A DNA stretch of 64,000 nt from Trichomonas vaginalis G3 (Eukaryota > Parabasalia > Trichomonadida > Trichomonadidae): the NCBI RefSeq assembly GCF_026262505.1, contig NC_067206.1, positions 9,544,268 through 9,608,267 on the forward strand, read 5' to 3'. Each line of letters begins with the position of its first letter. Position 1 is the stretch's first letter. Shown here piece by piece: positions 30,192 through 40,135 of the stretch. The notes under the pieces were generated by a model. The model had not been told where the DNA came from. It worked only from the letters and a program-made list of their open reading frames with translations, and ran no database searches. The translations under genes were made by a program, and so were the position numbers.

Positions 30192-32522
30192 ATGGAGAAA
30201 TTTGAAACAGAATTATTGCAACTCAAGGATATCAGTGGCATTGATAAAGCCATTTATCCATTAAATTGGATCCGTTGGGAGTCCGAATACAAGACTTCTA
30301 GCGGAATTCGTGCTCCTCCGTGGCGTCAGAGCGAAGGTGATATCGGTTACATCCTTGCAAGCACTCACGATAAGGGTGTTGTTGCTATTCTTTGCAAGAA
30401 TGATGAAACATGCGTTCAAATCAAAGGCTACATCGTCAACGCTGATGGTGAAGAAGAATTAGATTATACACCACAAGGATCTCCTGCAAATACACTTACA
30501 GAGCTTCTTAGTGGAATTTCCGAAATTTTCAAAGAAAAAGCTCCAACAATCACAAAGGAGGAAGCAGAAAATGCTGCAAAATTCAAAGCTCAAGAAGTTC
30601 ATAACGATTTGGATACACTTCCAACACCAGTTCTTGTCCTCACACAGCCAGAAGATGAAAATGATGAGGAAGGAGACGAAGAACAGGAACAAGAAGATGA
30701 TGAGCCAATTGTTCCATTCCCTAAGCAGACAAACTCAGATGAATATTCTACAATCTATCCAAAGATGAAGAATTTCACCGCAAATACAGCTGATCCAACA
30801 AATACAGATCTTCAAGACCTCTGCAATAACCCAGCCCTTAAAGAACAAGCTGGTCAACGTGCTGTTCTCATGGCAGGTGCTATTTCAGCTATGCGTGATG
30901 TTCTTTGCATGAAACAAATTCGTGAAGGAAATGATACACGTCGTAGTGCTCAAATCGAAGCTGCTATCAAGATTTTCGCAGCTATTTCTCTTTCACCAAT
31001 GATTCGTCGTCATTTGGCCAATGAAGATACTGTTAAGATTTTCATGGACATTTTAAAGAGAGATGAACCACGTGTAATGAACGATCTCTTCACAACAATC
31101 GCAAACTGCTGCCACAACACAAAATTCCGTCACATTATCCTTCGTAACAAGAAAGATCAAGGTGTTGATGCCTTCATTGTACCAATCAAGAAGCCAGAGT
31201 ACGCTTCACAGGTATGCTATGTTCTCTACAGCTTAAATAGAAGCCATGAAGCTGCAAGAATCATGGCTAACTGCCACCTTTCGAATGTTCTTGATACATA
31301 TACAACAAAGAAGGCACTTGCCAGCATCAGCGAGGACCTTATGCTTAACATTACACGTCTTATGTACAGTATGGCCGTCTACGGAAAGAATGAAGACCGC
31401 CAGATTACAGATCGCCAAATTACTTTCTTCTGCACAGGTCTTGGCAAAGAAAATGCAGAGCTTTGCGAATGGTCAGTTCGCGCATTCACTATTTTCCAGA
31501 TGAATGAAGAGCAAACTAAGCAATTCTGCCAGAATAACCAAGATCAGTGCCAAGGACCACAGAAGATGACACGTCTTCTCGATAATACAAACGAGAAGGT
31601 CATCTTATCTGCCCTTGAAACCATTTCCGTCATTGGAAACGTCGCAATGATCAGAGATGAACTTTGCAAGCTTGGCGTTCTCAACAAACTTGCAACATTA
31701 TGGAAATCACCTCAACCAGAGATTTGCAAGGGTGCACTCAAAGTTATCGGTATCCTTACACAAAACCAACAATGCTTACAATGGACAGTTCGTCAGAACA
31801 TGATTCCTTCATTACTCGAATATCTTAACTCTACAGACTCTGACTTCGTTATCTACGCTTCCAAAGCTATCGGAGCTTGCTGCAATAATCCAACAAATCT
31901 TAAGAACCTTATCCAGCAGAATGGCGTCCGAAAACTTTGGTCATTGATGAAGTCCCCATCACCAGGTGTCCAAGCAGCTGCTACTCGTGCTTTAGTTCCA
32001 TTCCTTAAATCTCCAGAATCTCCATCATACGTCAGAACATTCGTTGATGGCTTAGATTTATTAGTTGGACTCCTCAAGAGCCAGGAACCAGAAGTACAAG
32101 CAAGCGCTTGCATGGCAATCAGTGAAGTTGCAAAGGATAACGAAAACCTCGGCGTTATGACAGATTTAGGTGTTGTAGAACTTCTTTCCCGCTTGTTATC
32201 TACCAAACTTGACGTAGTTCGCAAACCACTTGCTGACGCTATTGGATTTGCTGCTAATTACGGAAAGAACAGACGTAGATTTGGCGAAGAAGGTGCCGTC
32301 GATCCTTTAGTTTCATACCTTAGACCACCTTCATCAAACCTTGAAGTACACGCTGCAACAGCTAAAGCTCTTAAAGCTCTTTCTGAAGATCAGGAGAACT
32401 CAAAGAGACTTTCACAGGCTGGTGTCGTTGATTACTTGTTAAAGATGGTTGATAGCCAGGATGAGGAACTCCAAATGGCTGCTGCTGTCGCTATTAGAAA
32501 CATTAGAACTAACAGACAATAA
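30192..32522 (+). CDS. ODAD2: Outer dynein arm docking complex subunit 2 (ARMC4) homologue
   Basis: 776 residues from the ATG at 30192; the open frame extends upstream only through a TTG. The N-terminal motif YKTSSGIRAPPWRQSEGDIGYI matches the ARMC4-specific motif SNGCRAPPWRQIRGEICYV. An acidic linker (about 160-190) and about ten armadillo repeats follow, with the C-terminal block GVRKLWSLMKSP, SYVRTFVDGLDLLVGLLKS and NRRRFGEEGAVDPLVSYL strikingly close to human ARMC4. ARMC4 helps dock outer dynein arms on axonemal doublets. This fits a flagellate. It is shorter than human (1044) mainly at the N-terminus. The next gene, DNALI1, converges on it. Confidence 0.92.
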   Translation: MEKFETELLQLKDISGIDKAIYPLNWIRWESEYKTSSGIRAPPWRQSEGDIGYILASTHDKGVVAILCKNDETCVQIKGYIVNADGEEELDYTPQGSPANTLTELLSGISEIFKEKAPTITKEEAENAAKFKAQEVHNDLDTLPTPVLVLTQPEDENDEEGDEEQEQEDDEPIVPFPKQTNSDEYSTIYPKMKNFTANTADPTNTDLQDLCNNPALKEQAGQRAVLMAGAISAMRDVLCMKQIREGNDTRRSAQIEAAIKIFAAISLSPMIRRHLANEDTVKIFMDILKRDEPRVMNDLFTTIANCCHNTKFRHIILRNKKDQGVDAFIVPIKKPEYASQVCYVLYSLNRSHEAARIMANCHLSNVLDTYTTKKALASISEDLMLNITRLMYSMAVYGKNEDRQITDRQITFFCTGLGKENAELCEWSVRAFTIFQMNEEQTKQFCQNNQDQCQGPQKMTRLLDNTNEKVILSALETISVIGNVAMIRDELCKLGVLNKLATLWKSPQPEICKGALKVIGILTQNQQCLQWTVRQNMIPSLLEYLNSTDSDFVIYASKAIGACCNNPTNLKNLIQQNGVRKLWSLMKSPSPGVQAAATRALVPFLKSPESPSYVRTFVDGLDLLVGLLKSQEPEVQASACMAISEVAKDNENLGVMTDLGVVELLSRLLSTKLDVVRKPLADAIGFAANYGKNRRRFGEEGAVDPLVSYLRPPSSNLEVHAATAKALKALSEDQENSKRLSQAGVVDYLLKMVDSQDEELQMAAAVAIRNIRTNRQ

Positions 32523-32918
32523 AATTTCCTTTTTTTTTTGGATTTATTTTAAAATCATCATATCATTTTATATTTTTATTAAGATAATCACATAAGATTG
32601 TAATATTTGTTACACAACTATGCCAAATAAAGTTATTCACTAAACATTACATCAAATAATTTCCATATTCAGATTATTGATTTGCTCAAGTAGCCTAAAT
32701 TTTGTATCAATCATCTAATTTAAATCATAATTATCAATGGAATACAGATACAATGATATGTTTACATAAAATACATGCTTTTTACGTCACCAAGTTGAAA
32801 TTTTGTTTAATTTAGTAATTTTGGAATCTAAGATTTCTCAAATAGCAACAAGAAGACTTTATATGAAATATGCAAATAAAAAGTAATTGAAAATTAATGA
32901 TCTCAAAACAAAATTTTT
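32523..32918. other. Convergent spacer between two axonemal genes
   Basis: About 400 AT-rich bases between the stops of ODAD2 and DNALI1. Confidence 0.4.
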
Positions 32919-33623
32919 TTACTTTGATGTTAACATTTGCTCTATATGAGATTTAAGCTGTGCAGTTTGTCTCTTAAGAAGGGCCGTTTCATCAGCATGT
33001 GCTTTTTCTTTTTCTTTTCTGTATTCTTCATCTTGTTTCTCAATATTTGCTATTTTGTTTTCTAACTCTTTATTTTTCTGTTGTAATGCTGCAATTTCAT
33101 CCTTTAGTCTTGCATTTTGGGTTAGAACGTCATCTTTGTTCTGTTCTATTTCCATTGATTTTCTCATTCCCCAAGTAATAGCAGATTCGTATAATGCTTG
33201 ATATGCGCTAATTGTTGTTCTCATTTCATCTCGAACCTTAACTAATAATAAACCTCTTGCACTGCAATCAATTGTAACTTCTCTAATAATTTCATCAAAG
33301 CATTGTCTGTAAAGCTCTGATCTGATTGGACATATACCTGTTTCACGTGCTTTCTGCTTTTGCAATTCAGCGTCTAATTGCTGTTGTAATTTAATAACAT
33401 CGCTGCGTGTAGAAGGTGTAGTACTAACATATTGAATTAAATCTTGGCCATTACTTTTGAATTCTCTAGGAGGTAATATTTTATTTAACACATCTCTTGT
33501 TAATTCTTGTGTTTCACCTGGTATTTTTGCGCCAACATTGGCAGCTCTGGCTCTCCAATCCTCACCACCATCCAGAACTGGAACATCATACTTTAATAAT
33601 GTAGGTTTCGGCTTCTCACTCAT
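32919..33623 (-). CDS. DNALI1: Axonemal dynein light intermediate chain (p28)
   Basis: 234 residues that track DNALI1/p28 throughout: LLKYDVPVL, ILPPREF, QYVSTTPSTRSDVIKLQQQ, ARETGICPIRSELYRQCFDE, IIREVTIDCSARGLLLVKV and RDEMRTTISAYQALYES, then a C-terminal coiled coil (about 150-230). p28 is a subunit of single-headed inner-arm dyneins and binds their heavy chains. Length is the family's norm (about 258 in human). It is complete. It lies tail to tail with ODAD2, another dynein-arm gene. Confidence 0.97.
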   Translation of the reverse strand: MSEKPKPTLLKYDVPVLDGGEDWRARAANVGAKIPGETQELTRDVLNKILPPREFKSNGQDLIQYVSTTPSTRSDVIKLQQQLDAELQKQKARETGICPIRSELYRQCFDEIIREVTIDCSARGLLLVKVRDEMRTTISAYQALYESAITWGMRKSMEIEQNKDDVLTQNARLKDEIAALQQKNKELENKIANIEKQDEEYRKEKEKAHADETALLKRQTAQLKSHIEQMLTSK

Positions 33624-34207
33624 ATAAAAAACGAATTCCTTTGAATGAAATCATTTTTAGGTTAAATGTAATGATATGGGAGTTATTATGATTGTGAAGA
33701 AATTTAGCATCTAAATTCCCTGAAATATCAATTGATTAAGCCTGAATTGAAAAATTTTAGCCCATAAATGGATAATTATAATTGACATCATGTGTGTAAT
33801 CAATATTTAGCATTGTCATTGCTTTTAATCACGGATTTGTTTTATTGATCCAAAATTCCACAAAGAAACACATTAAAATGCGAAAATAATTCAATGACAA
33901 ATAAATTTAACTCGATATGCAGTATTAAAATGATTTTTCTTGGATAAATGAAAACTTTGCCAATTTTTAGATGCTCGAAATTCAAAACGAAATCGAATAT
34001 ATAAGAGAGTAGATGATGCTGATACTAAATATATAACTTTGATTAGATGTCTAAAATCTCAAAATGATCGGAACTGTTTCTTTGGTTTTATGAGGATAGC
34101 GTATGTTAAAAAATGGTCAAAAAGCATTAAAAATTAAAAATATAGACTTCAACTCAATTTATATAAAATTCCAAATGAAAAAAGTACTAGATATTAATAT
34201 TATCTAT
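33624..34207. other. Intergenic, nothing recognised
   Basis: About 580 AT-rich bases upstream of DNALI1 and downstream of the PQ-loop gene. Confidence 0.4.
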
Positions 34208-35137
34208 CTATACTTGATGAGACTTGACTTCACCAGCCTGATCTTCATCTTTCTTCTTTCTATCCTTTGTAGTTGTAAGGGCTTCGATTGGTGTAAGAAG
34301 GATAGATGAAAGGTGACCGTAGTCAACGGGCTCTTCCTTAACATATCTGTAGATCTTGAAGAATAAGCACAAGAGAAGAAGACCCATTTCTGCAGCACCA
34401 TCGAATATAATTGTTAAGTATGTACTTGGTGATTCATGTCTAATAACGGCCATATAAAGACCGTTAACTAAGTTAGCTGGACCTTGGATACTAAGCATGA
34501 CAAGGGATAATGAACCATTGTCACGAATCTTGATTGTTTCGATGTATTGTGGCAAATACTGGAAAATTTCGAGAACAAGAGAGATATAACCGCATACATC
34601 ACCGAATGCTGTCATGAATTTGGATGTGAAGCCGAAATGCATGCCGCCGGCAATCCAAATAACCAATAAAACAACGGAAGCAAGAATGTTGAGGATAACA
34701 AGGCCAATGCAATGGATTTTTCCGAGCAATTGCTGTTTTTCTGTCTTTTCGGCTGTATGTTCACGATCTGCATAGATAAATGTGAGATATGGGCATGGTA
34801 AGAACAAAATCCATTGACAGAATAACTCAAAGAAGACCAAAAGGAATGGATACGTAATCTTGAATGAATATCCGAGGAAACCTAAGAATTCTGTGTAGTT
34901 AAGGCAAAGGAAGTTAACAACGAGAAGGAATTGACCCCAGCTATTACCCCAGACAAAGAAGAATGATAAACCATAACTGGTTCTTTGTTGAATCATCTCC
35001 ATTGTTTCTGGAATGAAAGAGCACGCAGCAATAACGAAAAAGATAGTACCTATTACAGTGTATATAGGCTTATCTTCTGAAGGAGGAACATAAAAGATCT
35101 CCTTATAGTCCATAAAACCAGTTTGCCAGCGCGACAT
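34208..35137 (-). CDS. PQ-loop / cystinosin-SWEET superfamily membrane protein
   Basis: 309 residues with about seven membrane segments. Two PQ-loop-like motifs are visible: FIPETMEMIQQRTSYGLSF near residue 40 (PE instead of PQ) and QYLPQYIETIKIRDNGSLS near residue 205 (true PQ). The order TM-PQ-TM repeated twice is that of PQ-loop transporters, which move amino acids or sugars across lysosomal and other membranes. The C-terminus is polar and Lys-rich. The substrate cannot be told from sequence. Confidence 0.85.
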   Translation of the reverse strand: MSRWQTGFMDYKEIFYVPPSEDKPIYTVIGTIFFVIAACSFIPETMEMIQQRTSYGLSFFFVWGNSWGQFLLVVNFLCLNYTEFLGFLGYSFKITYPFLLVFFELFCQWILFLPCPYLTFIYADREHTAEKTEKQQLLGKIHCIGLVILNILASVVLLVIWIAGGMHFGFTSKFMTAFGDVCGYISLVLEIFQYLPQYIETIKIRDNGSLSLVMLSIQGPANLVNGLYMAVIRHESPSTYLTIIFDGAAEMGLLLLCLFFKIYRYVKEEPVDYGHLSSILLTPIEALTTTKDRKKKDEDQAGEVKSHQV

Positions 35138-36189
35138 CGAAAATCTGTGTCACTTTTACGCAGGATTGATAAAAATACACCATCATTTAATTAAAGAGTG
35201 CTTTAAAAAAGTATTAAATTTATCTTCAAAATGCACTCAACTATCATTTTTTTATTTACTCCATTGAATTTGCAGCGACTATACTTTGATTACAAAATTA
35301 AATATAAGTTTATTAGAATAGATTTTATATAATTTATGGTTTGGAATTCAGACAATTCGTAAATCTGTCAAATACATTATACCTAAATTTTATTAAATAA
35401 TGCATAATACACATAGTTGATAGTTGTTGATATGAAATATACCAAAAACAATTCACTTTTTGTCACACTAATTAAAATGACAGAACTCAACAACATTTTT
35501 GATCCTTAAAATTCAGTATTTGCCTTGAAATCAGTGTAATATATTCTATATTTTATATTCCAAATAAAAAATATTCATTAATTAATAAAGATCAAATTTC
35601 ATTCCTTCATATCTTAAGGACTGTATATCATATCTAAAAAGGCACACTATATGATGCCTATCATGCAATATGAATTTATTTTTTCATTGAAATTAAAACT
35701 GAATTACGCAAATATGAATTCAACGACCATAAAAGAAATTTTGGCAGAATATATTTCGATATTAAGTGGATGCACATTACAGAAAACCATTTTTAATGGC
35801 ATTCCAAGGCACATTGTATCAGTTCTTCGAAAGGTCATAAGGTTTACCAATTTTCTTGAGAATTTTATTTGAGAAGATCGTTAATATTCAGGTTTGATAG
35901 TTTCCCAGCTTTAACGAACATTTTTTGTTAACTTCAGATGATTCGGCCATAATGGTTATAATTCAAGCGATATAATTCTTTATACTATATCTATGAAATA
36001 TCGATATACAGCAAATACCCTCCTAAATTCAGCTTTTTTCTTATAAATCATATCTTCATTAAGCTTTTTCGATTTGCTATAATTATATAGATAATCAGCA
36101 TGGTGAAACATAACAGATATAACAGTGCAAATAACTAAATTTTGAGCTATTTTATATAAAAACACATTCTGAGAGCAGCCAAATAAGCA
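35138..36189. other. Gene-free stretch of about 1 kb
   Basis: AT-rich, with small unsupported frames. A TCACTTTT element at 35150-35157 reads away from the PQ-loop gene and has no gene in front of it. Confidence 0.35.
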
Positions 36190-36342
36190 AGAGAGGTATA
36201 TGCTCTGTTGTCGGTCGCTATGTGTCATTTTTGGGATATTGCCTTTCCATATCCCTTAGAATGGCATGATGTTCCGCAACCATTCTGCAGTTGTGAGAGC
36301 TTGTCAAACAAGAGAGGCATATGCTCTGTTGTCGGTTACTAT
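36190..36342. repeat. Pair of 33-bp direct repeats 121 bp apart with hairpins between
   Basis: 'agagaggtatatgctctg' followed by 'ttgtcggtcgctat' (36190) recurs as 'agagaggcatatgctctg' and 'ttgtcggttactat' (36311). Between them are two hairpins: GGGATAT/ATATCCC and AGAATGG/CCATTCT. The layout, hairpins in series with a period near 120, resembles the cassettes at 52.8-54.4 kb. Confidence 0.65.
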
Positions 36343-36436
36343 TGGTATTTCTGATTACTATTCAAAATAATTTAAAAAAATTAAAATTCAATAATAATAT
36401 CTAATTATTTATTCAATTTCTAACATTCACATTGCT

Positions 36437-37216
36437 TTAAAGTAACGAGTTAAAGCGCATCGCTGAATTAATTACAACATCTAGTTTTCTTACAGATGGA
36501 GAAATGGGAGCAGACTGATTTTCTAAAGGAACAACTACGTACTCCTGAAAATTAGTCCAACCGTGCTGTGTTAAGAACTTTTCGCATTCTTCTGAGTCTT
36601 TCATGTGTAAAATAGAAACCAAGCCCTTTAAATCAATCCTGCATTGAGAACAAATGTTCTTAGTAAGTTGTACTCTAACATGATCTACTAATCTTTCCAT
36701 GAAAGGGGCAAAAAGCGTAGAAGGAGCAGAATCTTGTAATTCTGTTATTAAGCTCAACTTGCTATCTGTTATTGCCTGCTCTACATCAAGGATAAACTGA
36801 ATGTACATGTTTTTGTCGTATTTATTCATGACTTGTGCTAGATCTGTTTGAAAATCATCAATTAAACCTTGGCAATAGCATGAAAGAAGATTAATTGTAA
36901 TAATTGAGAACATTCTTTGTGAAATTGGAAGATCTTCGTTCTCAAAATAGAAGAAACGTAATTGTTGATAAATGTTTCTCACTTCTAAATCATTTTTCGC
37001 TCTTACGGCTAATATAGAGCCCAATTCGAGTATTTCTCTGAATATTAATCGATCATATTTTGCAAGCTTTGTGGCTTCATTGGATAAATAATGGCATTTT
37101 GTCAGCAATATCTTCATTTCTTCAAGTGTGCTGATTGCAAGATCTTTATCAAATGATCTTTGCGTCTCTGTTATTTCTTTAAAGTGATCTAAGTGTTCTG
37201 CAAGCACCTTGATCAT
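36437..37216 (-). CDS. 26S proteasome regulatory subunit Rpn12 homologue (PSMD8)
   Basis: About 259 residues from the first ATG-like Met (MIKVLAEHL); the frame reaches further upstream only through a non-ATG codon. It is all-helical with the CSN8/PSMD8/EIF3K (PCI-like) pattern: IYQQLRFFYFENEDLPIS, then INLLSCYCQGLIDDFQTDL, YIQFILDVEQAITD, APFMERLVDHVRVQL and a late GWTNF block. These correspond to Rpn12 motifs such as the ELEQAL and TIRDEIA segments. Rpn12 is a lid subunit of the 19S particle and completes lid assembly. The match is family-level. Confidence 0.72.
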   Translation of the reverse strand: MIKVLAEHLDHFKEITETQRSFDKDLAISTLEEMKILLTKCHYLSNEATKLAKYDRLIFREILELGSILAVRAKNDLEVRNIYQQLRFFYFENEDLPISQRMFSIITINLLSCYCQGLIDDFQTDLAQVMNKYDKNMYIQFILDVEQAITDSKLSLITELQDSAPSTLFAPFMERLVDHVRVQLTKNICSQCRIDLKGLVSILHMKDSEECEKFLTQHGWTNFQEYVVVPLENQSAPISPSVRKLDVVINSAMRFNSLL

Positions 37217-37644
37217 TTTTTTTATTATTGAAAATTTGTGCACATCCCTGGAGACTTGCTTAGGCAATGTCTCACAAAATGGTATATTGCGATCAACAAG
37301 TGTACATATAAATGAATGCAGAGCAGTGTGTCATTCCGACGGACTTGCACAGGCAACGTGTCTCGGGTTAACACATAGCGAACAGTAAGAGCACATTAAG
37401 CACTTATGTCGTTCAATGCCCACATTCAAGATATATCAATTAAAGGTGTTAAACAATTATTAATTAATCCTGACATGCGTCCTGTTTGCTTTTTATCCTA
37501 AAAGCCGGGTTTTTGATCCAAAGTTATCAAATGTCTCTATAATCCGCCCAAAATCATTGTATTTTATAATTGCTGATAAGAGCTGCGAACTATAAATGAG
37601 TTATTCAAAAAAATAAAAAATGCTCGTTTATAAATTTTATAAAA
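37217..37644. other. Divergent intergenic region
   Basis: About 430 bases. No initiator is clear for either neighbour. Confidence 0.35.
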
Positions 37645-38835
37645 ATGTTGAATAAAACTTTACTTTCTCTTCAGCTTTCAAGGCTTACATATCACTCGCC
37701 GTTGATATCGATACCTAAAAATACATTTTCTGGTTCATTACTAGTTAAAAACACCAGAATATCGCGCTCATTTGATGGATTTGTTAGATCTTACGATAAT
37801 GCCAGGTTAGATATTATAAATAGCTTGTTTCAAAAATTCCTTCTATCGGTAATTACAATTAATCCTATAGACGATAAAAGATGTGGCCATATCGATGATA
37901 AAAGATTTCATACCCAAAATTCCTTTACCTTATATCAAGTTTGCACATACGTTAGAAATACGACATGGAACGACACAATTCTAACTGCTGTTCATACAAC
38001 AGGTCATATTCAATGCGAGAATTGCGGATTTTATGATTGCTCGTCACCAAATGATGGAGGAGCAATCTATCAAAACTCTACAAATGATCTAGTTTTAGTT
38101 GATACTGTATTCTTTAATTGTTCATCAAATGGAAACGGCGGAGCCATATGGTCTAGAACCAAGAATATAGTCTTTTATATGACAACATTTGATAATTGTG
38201 TCTCAACTGGGGGTACTTGTCTTAACCTTGAAGGAAGATCTTTTATTGCAGAGTATTTTTATACTACAAGGACTTGTGGAGCCTTTAATTTCACACAGAA
38301 TGCTGTTGATTTTTACCCAGGCTATTATGTTGTTATCAATCACACCCAAATGTACACGAATCAGTACTTTAATGTCGATAATATCACAATTGAAGATGCA
38401 GATATAAGTCCTCCTAGCGGATATGGAATAAATGGAACTCTTACCAGTGTGGCATCCTTCACAAACGTAGGATTTTACACAACATATGGATTTGTTCTTC
38501 CAGAAGATTGCAGGATCATCAATAATGGAATATATGCGCCATCAGTATATTCTAGCTTTACTCCTGAATTTTCTGGATTAGATCTCACTTACAATAGACC
38601 TGTTCGACCAGTCAGAACTCCTTCTCCAACAAGTGCTGGAGAGACATCCAATTCAACGACAGAAGATACTCATATAGGTCTCAAAGCAGGTTATATTGTC
38701 CTCATAGTATTTGCAGTTTTAATCCTTATTGCTGCAATTCTTGGTGTAATATGGTTCTGCTGCACAAGATGCAAATGCACGTGCGCAGGATGCTGTCAAG
38801 ATGAAGATGAAGTTGTTACATATAACTTCGGATAA
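37645..38835 (+). CDS. Pmp-like beta-helix surface protein with one C-terminal membrane segment
   Basis: 396 residues. The middle carries repeats in the style of Chlamydia polymorphic membrane proteins: NDGGAIYQNS and NGNGGAIWSR (GGAI) with FFNCSS and FDNC turns, a right-handed parallel beta-helix. The outer part has many N-glycosylation sites. A Ser/Thr/Pro-rich stalk leads to a membrane helix (about 348-370), a Cys-rich juxtamembrane CCTRCKCTCAGCC and a cytoplasmic end VTYNFG. T. vaginalis has a family of such surface Pmp proteins. No signal peptide is seen at the first Met, so the N-terminus may be incomplete. Confidence 0.78.
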   Translation: MLNKTLLSLQLSRLTYHSPLISIPKNTFSGSLLVKNTRISRSFDGFVRSYDNARLDIINSLFQKFLLSVITINPIDDKRCGHIDDKRFHTQNSFTLYQVCTYVRNTTWNDTILTAVHTTGHIQCENCGFYDCSSPNDGGAIYQNSTNDLVLVDTVFFNCSSNGNGGAIWSRTKNIVFYMTTFDNCVSTGGTCLNLEGRSFIAEYFYTTRTCGAFNFTQNAVDFYPGYYVVINHTQMYTNQYFNVDNITIEDADISPPSGYGINGTLTSVASFTNVGFYTTYGFVLPEDCRIINNGIYAPSVYSSFTPEFSGLDLTYNRPVRPVRTPSPTSAGETSNSTTEDTHIGLKAGYIVLIVFAVLILIAAILGVIWFCCTRCKCTCAGCCQDEDEVVTYNFG

Positions 38836-39170
38836 GCTTTCATTCTTATTTATTTCAGTTTTTTTGTTTGTAATTAGAAAATGTTGTTCCGTACCGAAAT
38901 GCATCACTAGAAAAGTGACAAAAAAGTGATACTTACTCTTATTTTGCGCGGCAATTTTTCTAAGTTATTTTGTTAAGCTAAATGTGTTATATATCAAATC
39001 AGCTTTATAAATATTATAGAAAAGTTTATTTTTATTTTTAATTATTATTATTATTTTTTAAATTAAAAGAAAACATTAGAATTATATGGATATATTTAAA
39101 TTAATTATAAAAATAAAATTGAATATATTGAAGTTTGAGTTTATAGGTATACAAATTTTAGAGGCATTTT

Positions 39171-39494
39171 GGCTGAGAACTATGGTCTGCGAGGTACATG
39201 GATAGAATCAGTACCTCGCAGACTATAGTTCTCTATATGGCGCCGAAAATTTTTGGTGAAATGTCGTCGCATTTCACCAAAAATTTTTCGGCGCCATAGG
39301 AAGAATTGGAGGGTGTGAGATACTATTACATGCTATAGTACTCACACCCTCCAATTCTTAGCCAAAACGGCTAAAAATTGCTCACAATTTCAACAATTGT
39401 GAGCAATTTTCAGCCATTTTGGCTGAGAACTATGGTCTGCGAGGTACATAGATAGAATCAGTACCTCGCAGACTATAGTTCTCTATATGGCGCC
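39171..39494. repeat. Array of five consecutive hairpins
   Basis: H1 39175-39233 (23-bp stem, GAGAACTATGGTCTGCG arm), H2 39236-39298 (about 28-bp stem, TATGGCGCCGAAAATTTTTG arm), H3 39301-39359 (about 25 bp, GAATTGGAGGGTGTGAG arm), H4 39360-39424 (AATTGCTCACAATT inner stem, AGCCAAAA outer stem), then a second H1 at 39425-39483. Almost every base belongs to a stem. The two H1 copies are 250 bp apart and differ by one loop base. Confidence 0.9.
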
Positions 39495-39626
39495 CAAAAA
39501 AAAATTTATGATTGTTTTTTATCAAATCTTATCCATATTATTCTATTAATGTTAATTATATTTTATCAATTATATTTTTTTAAATAATAAACACAAAATC
39601 CACTAATTTAAAATTGGCGCCAAATG

Positions 39627-39634
39627 TCACTTTT
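39627..39634 (+). promoter_or_regulatory. Inr inside the element's right end, facing CEP19
   Basis: TCACTTTT reads toward the CEP19 ATG 91 bases downstream. A TTTACTTTTTTACATG stretch directly before the ATG is a weaker alternative. Confidence 0.4.
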
Positions 39635-39724
39635 GCTAGTGATGCATTTCGGTATGATATAGTAATTAGAAAATGTATTCAATTATTGTTAGAAAAGTGA
39701 CAATAGATCGGTTTACTTTTTTAC

Positions 39725-40135
39725 ATGACTGTTAAAATCACACGCCTGGGAGCTAAATTCGGTTCTTCTCCTTCAGTATCAATAGAGTATCTTGATGAAA
39801 ATAATAAATATCAATATAAAAGATTCGATGTCGCATTTTCATACTTTTCAAATAAAGACGCTCTTTACCAAACATTTGTGACAGACTACGAAATGTACTT
39901 CAATAAAGATTCAATCGATCAGAACAAACTTAAGAAATTCATTCAAAATATTATAGAGAAATCACCAAAATTAGATTTAGGTAAAGCAAAGAAGGAAGAT
40001 ATCGATCGTTTTAAGGATCAAATGAATAAAGAATTCGAAATGAATGTTATCAAGCCTGGAGATCCAGGATATCAAGATGATGTTCGTGTTGATTTTGATG
40101 TTAATCCAAATGATGTAAATGAAGATTGGGATTGA
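39725..40135 (+). CDS. CEP19: Centrosomal protein CEP19 homologue
   Basis: 136 residues that follow CEP19: an N-terminal ITRLGAKFGSSPSVSIEYL matching the GIRFQPPAIILIYE strand pair, RFDVAFSYFSN, a helical middle ending KAKKEDIDRFKDQMNKEFE, and the C-terminal signature DPGYQDDVRVDFDVN...DWD (human DPNFVYDIEVEFPQ...GWD). Human CEP19 (163 residues) sits at the mother centriole and recruits RABL2 to start intraflagellar transport. A basal-body role is therefore likely. Complete. Confidence 0.85.
   Translation: MTVKITRLGAKFGSSPSVSIEYLDENNKYQYKRFDVAFSYFSNKDALYQTFVTDYEMYFNKDSIDQNKLKKFIQNIIEKSPKLDLGKAKKEDIDRFKDQMNKEFEMNVIKPGDPGYQDDVRVDFDVNPNDVNEDWD

Larger units (their letters stand above)
38892..39654. 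mobile_element. Non-autonomous inverted-repeat element with internal hairpin array
   Basis: Ends are inverted copies of about 29 bp: TACCGAAATGCATCACTAG followed by AAAAGTGACA (38892-38920), and its complement at 39627-39654 with one extra base. TA at each end suggests Tc1/mariner-type targeting. The inner 39171-39494 consists of hairpins. It codes for nothing. Each end holds an Inr (TCACTTTT) that reads outward. It lies between the Pmp-like gene and CEP19. Confidence 0.82.

Noticed and set aside
35150-35157. TCACTTTT as promoter of a new gene
   Set aside because: No credible coding frame follows in that direction.
37217-37267. Upstream extension of the Rpn12-like frame
   Set aside because: It opens with a non-ATG codon; the first Met that fits the family is at about 37216.
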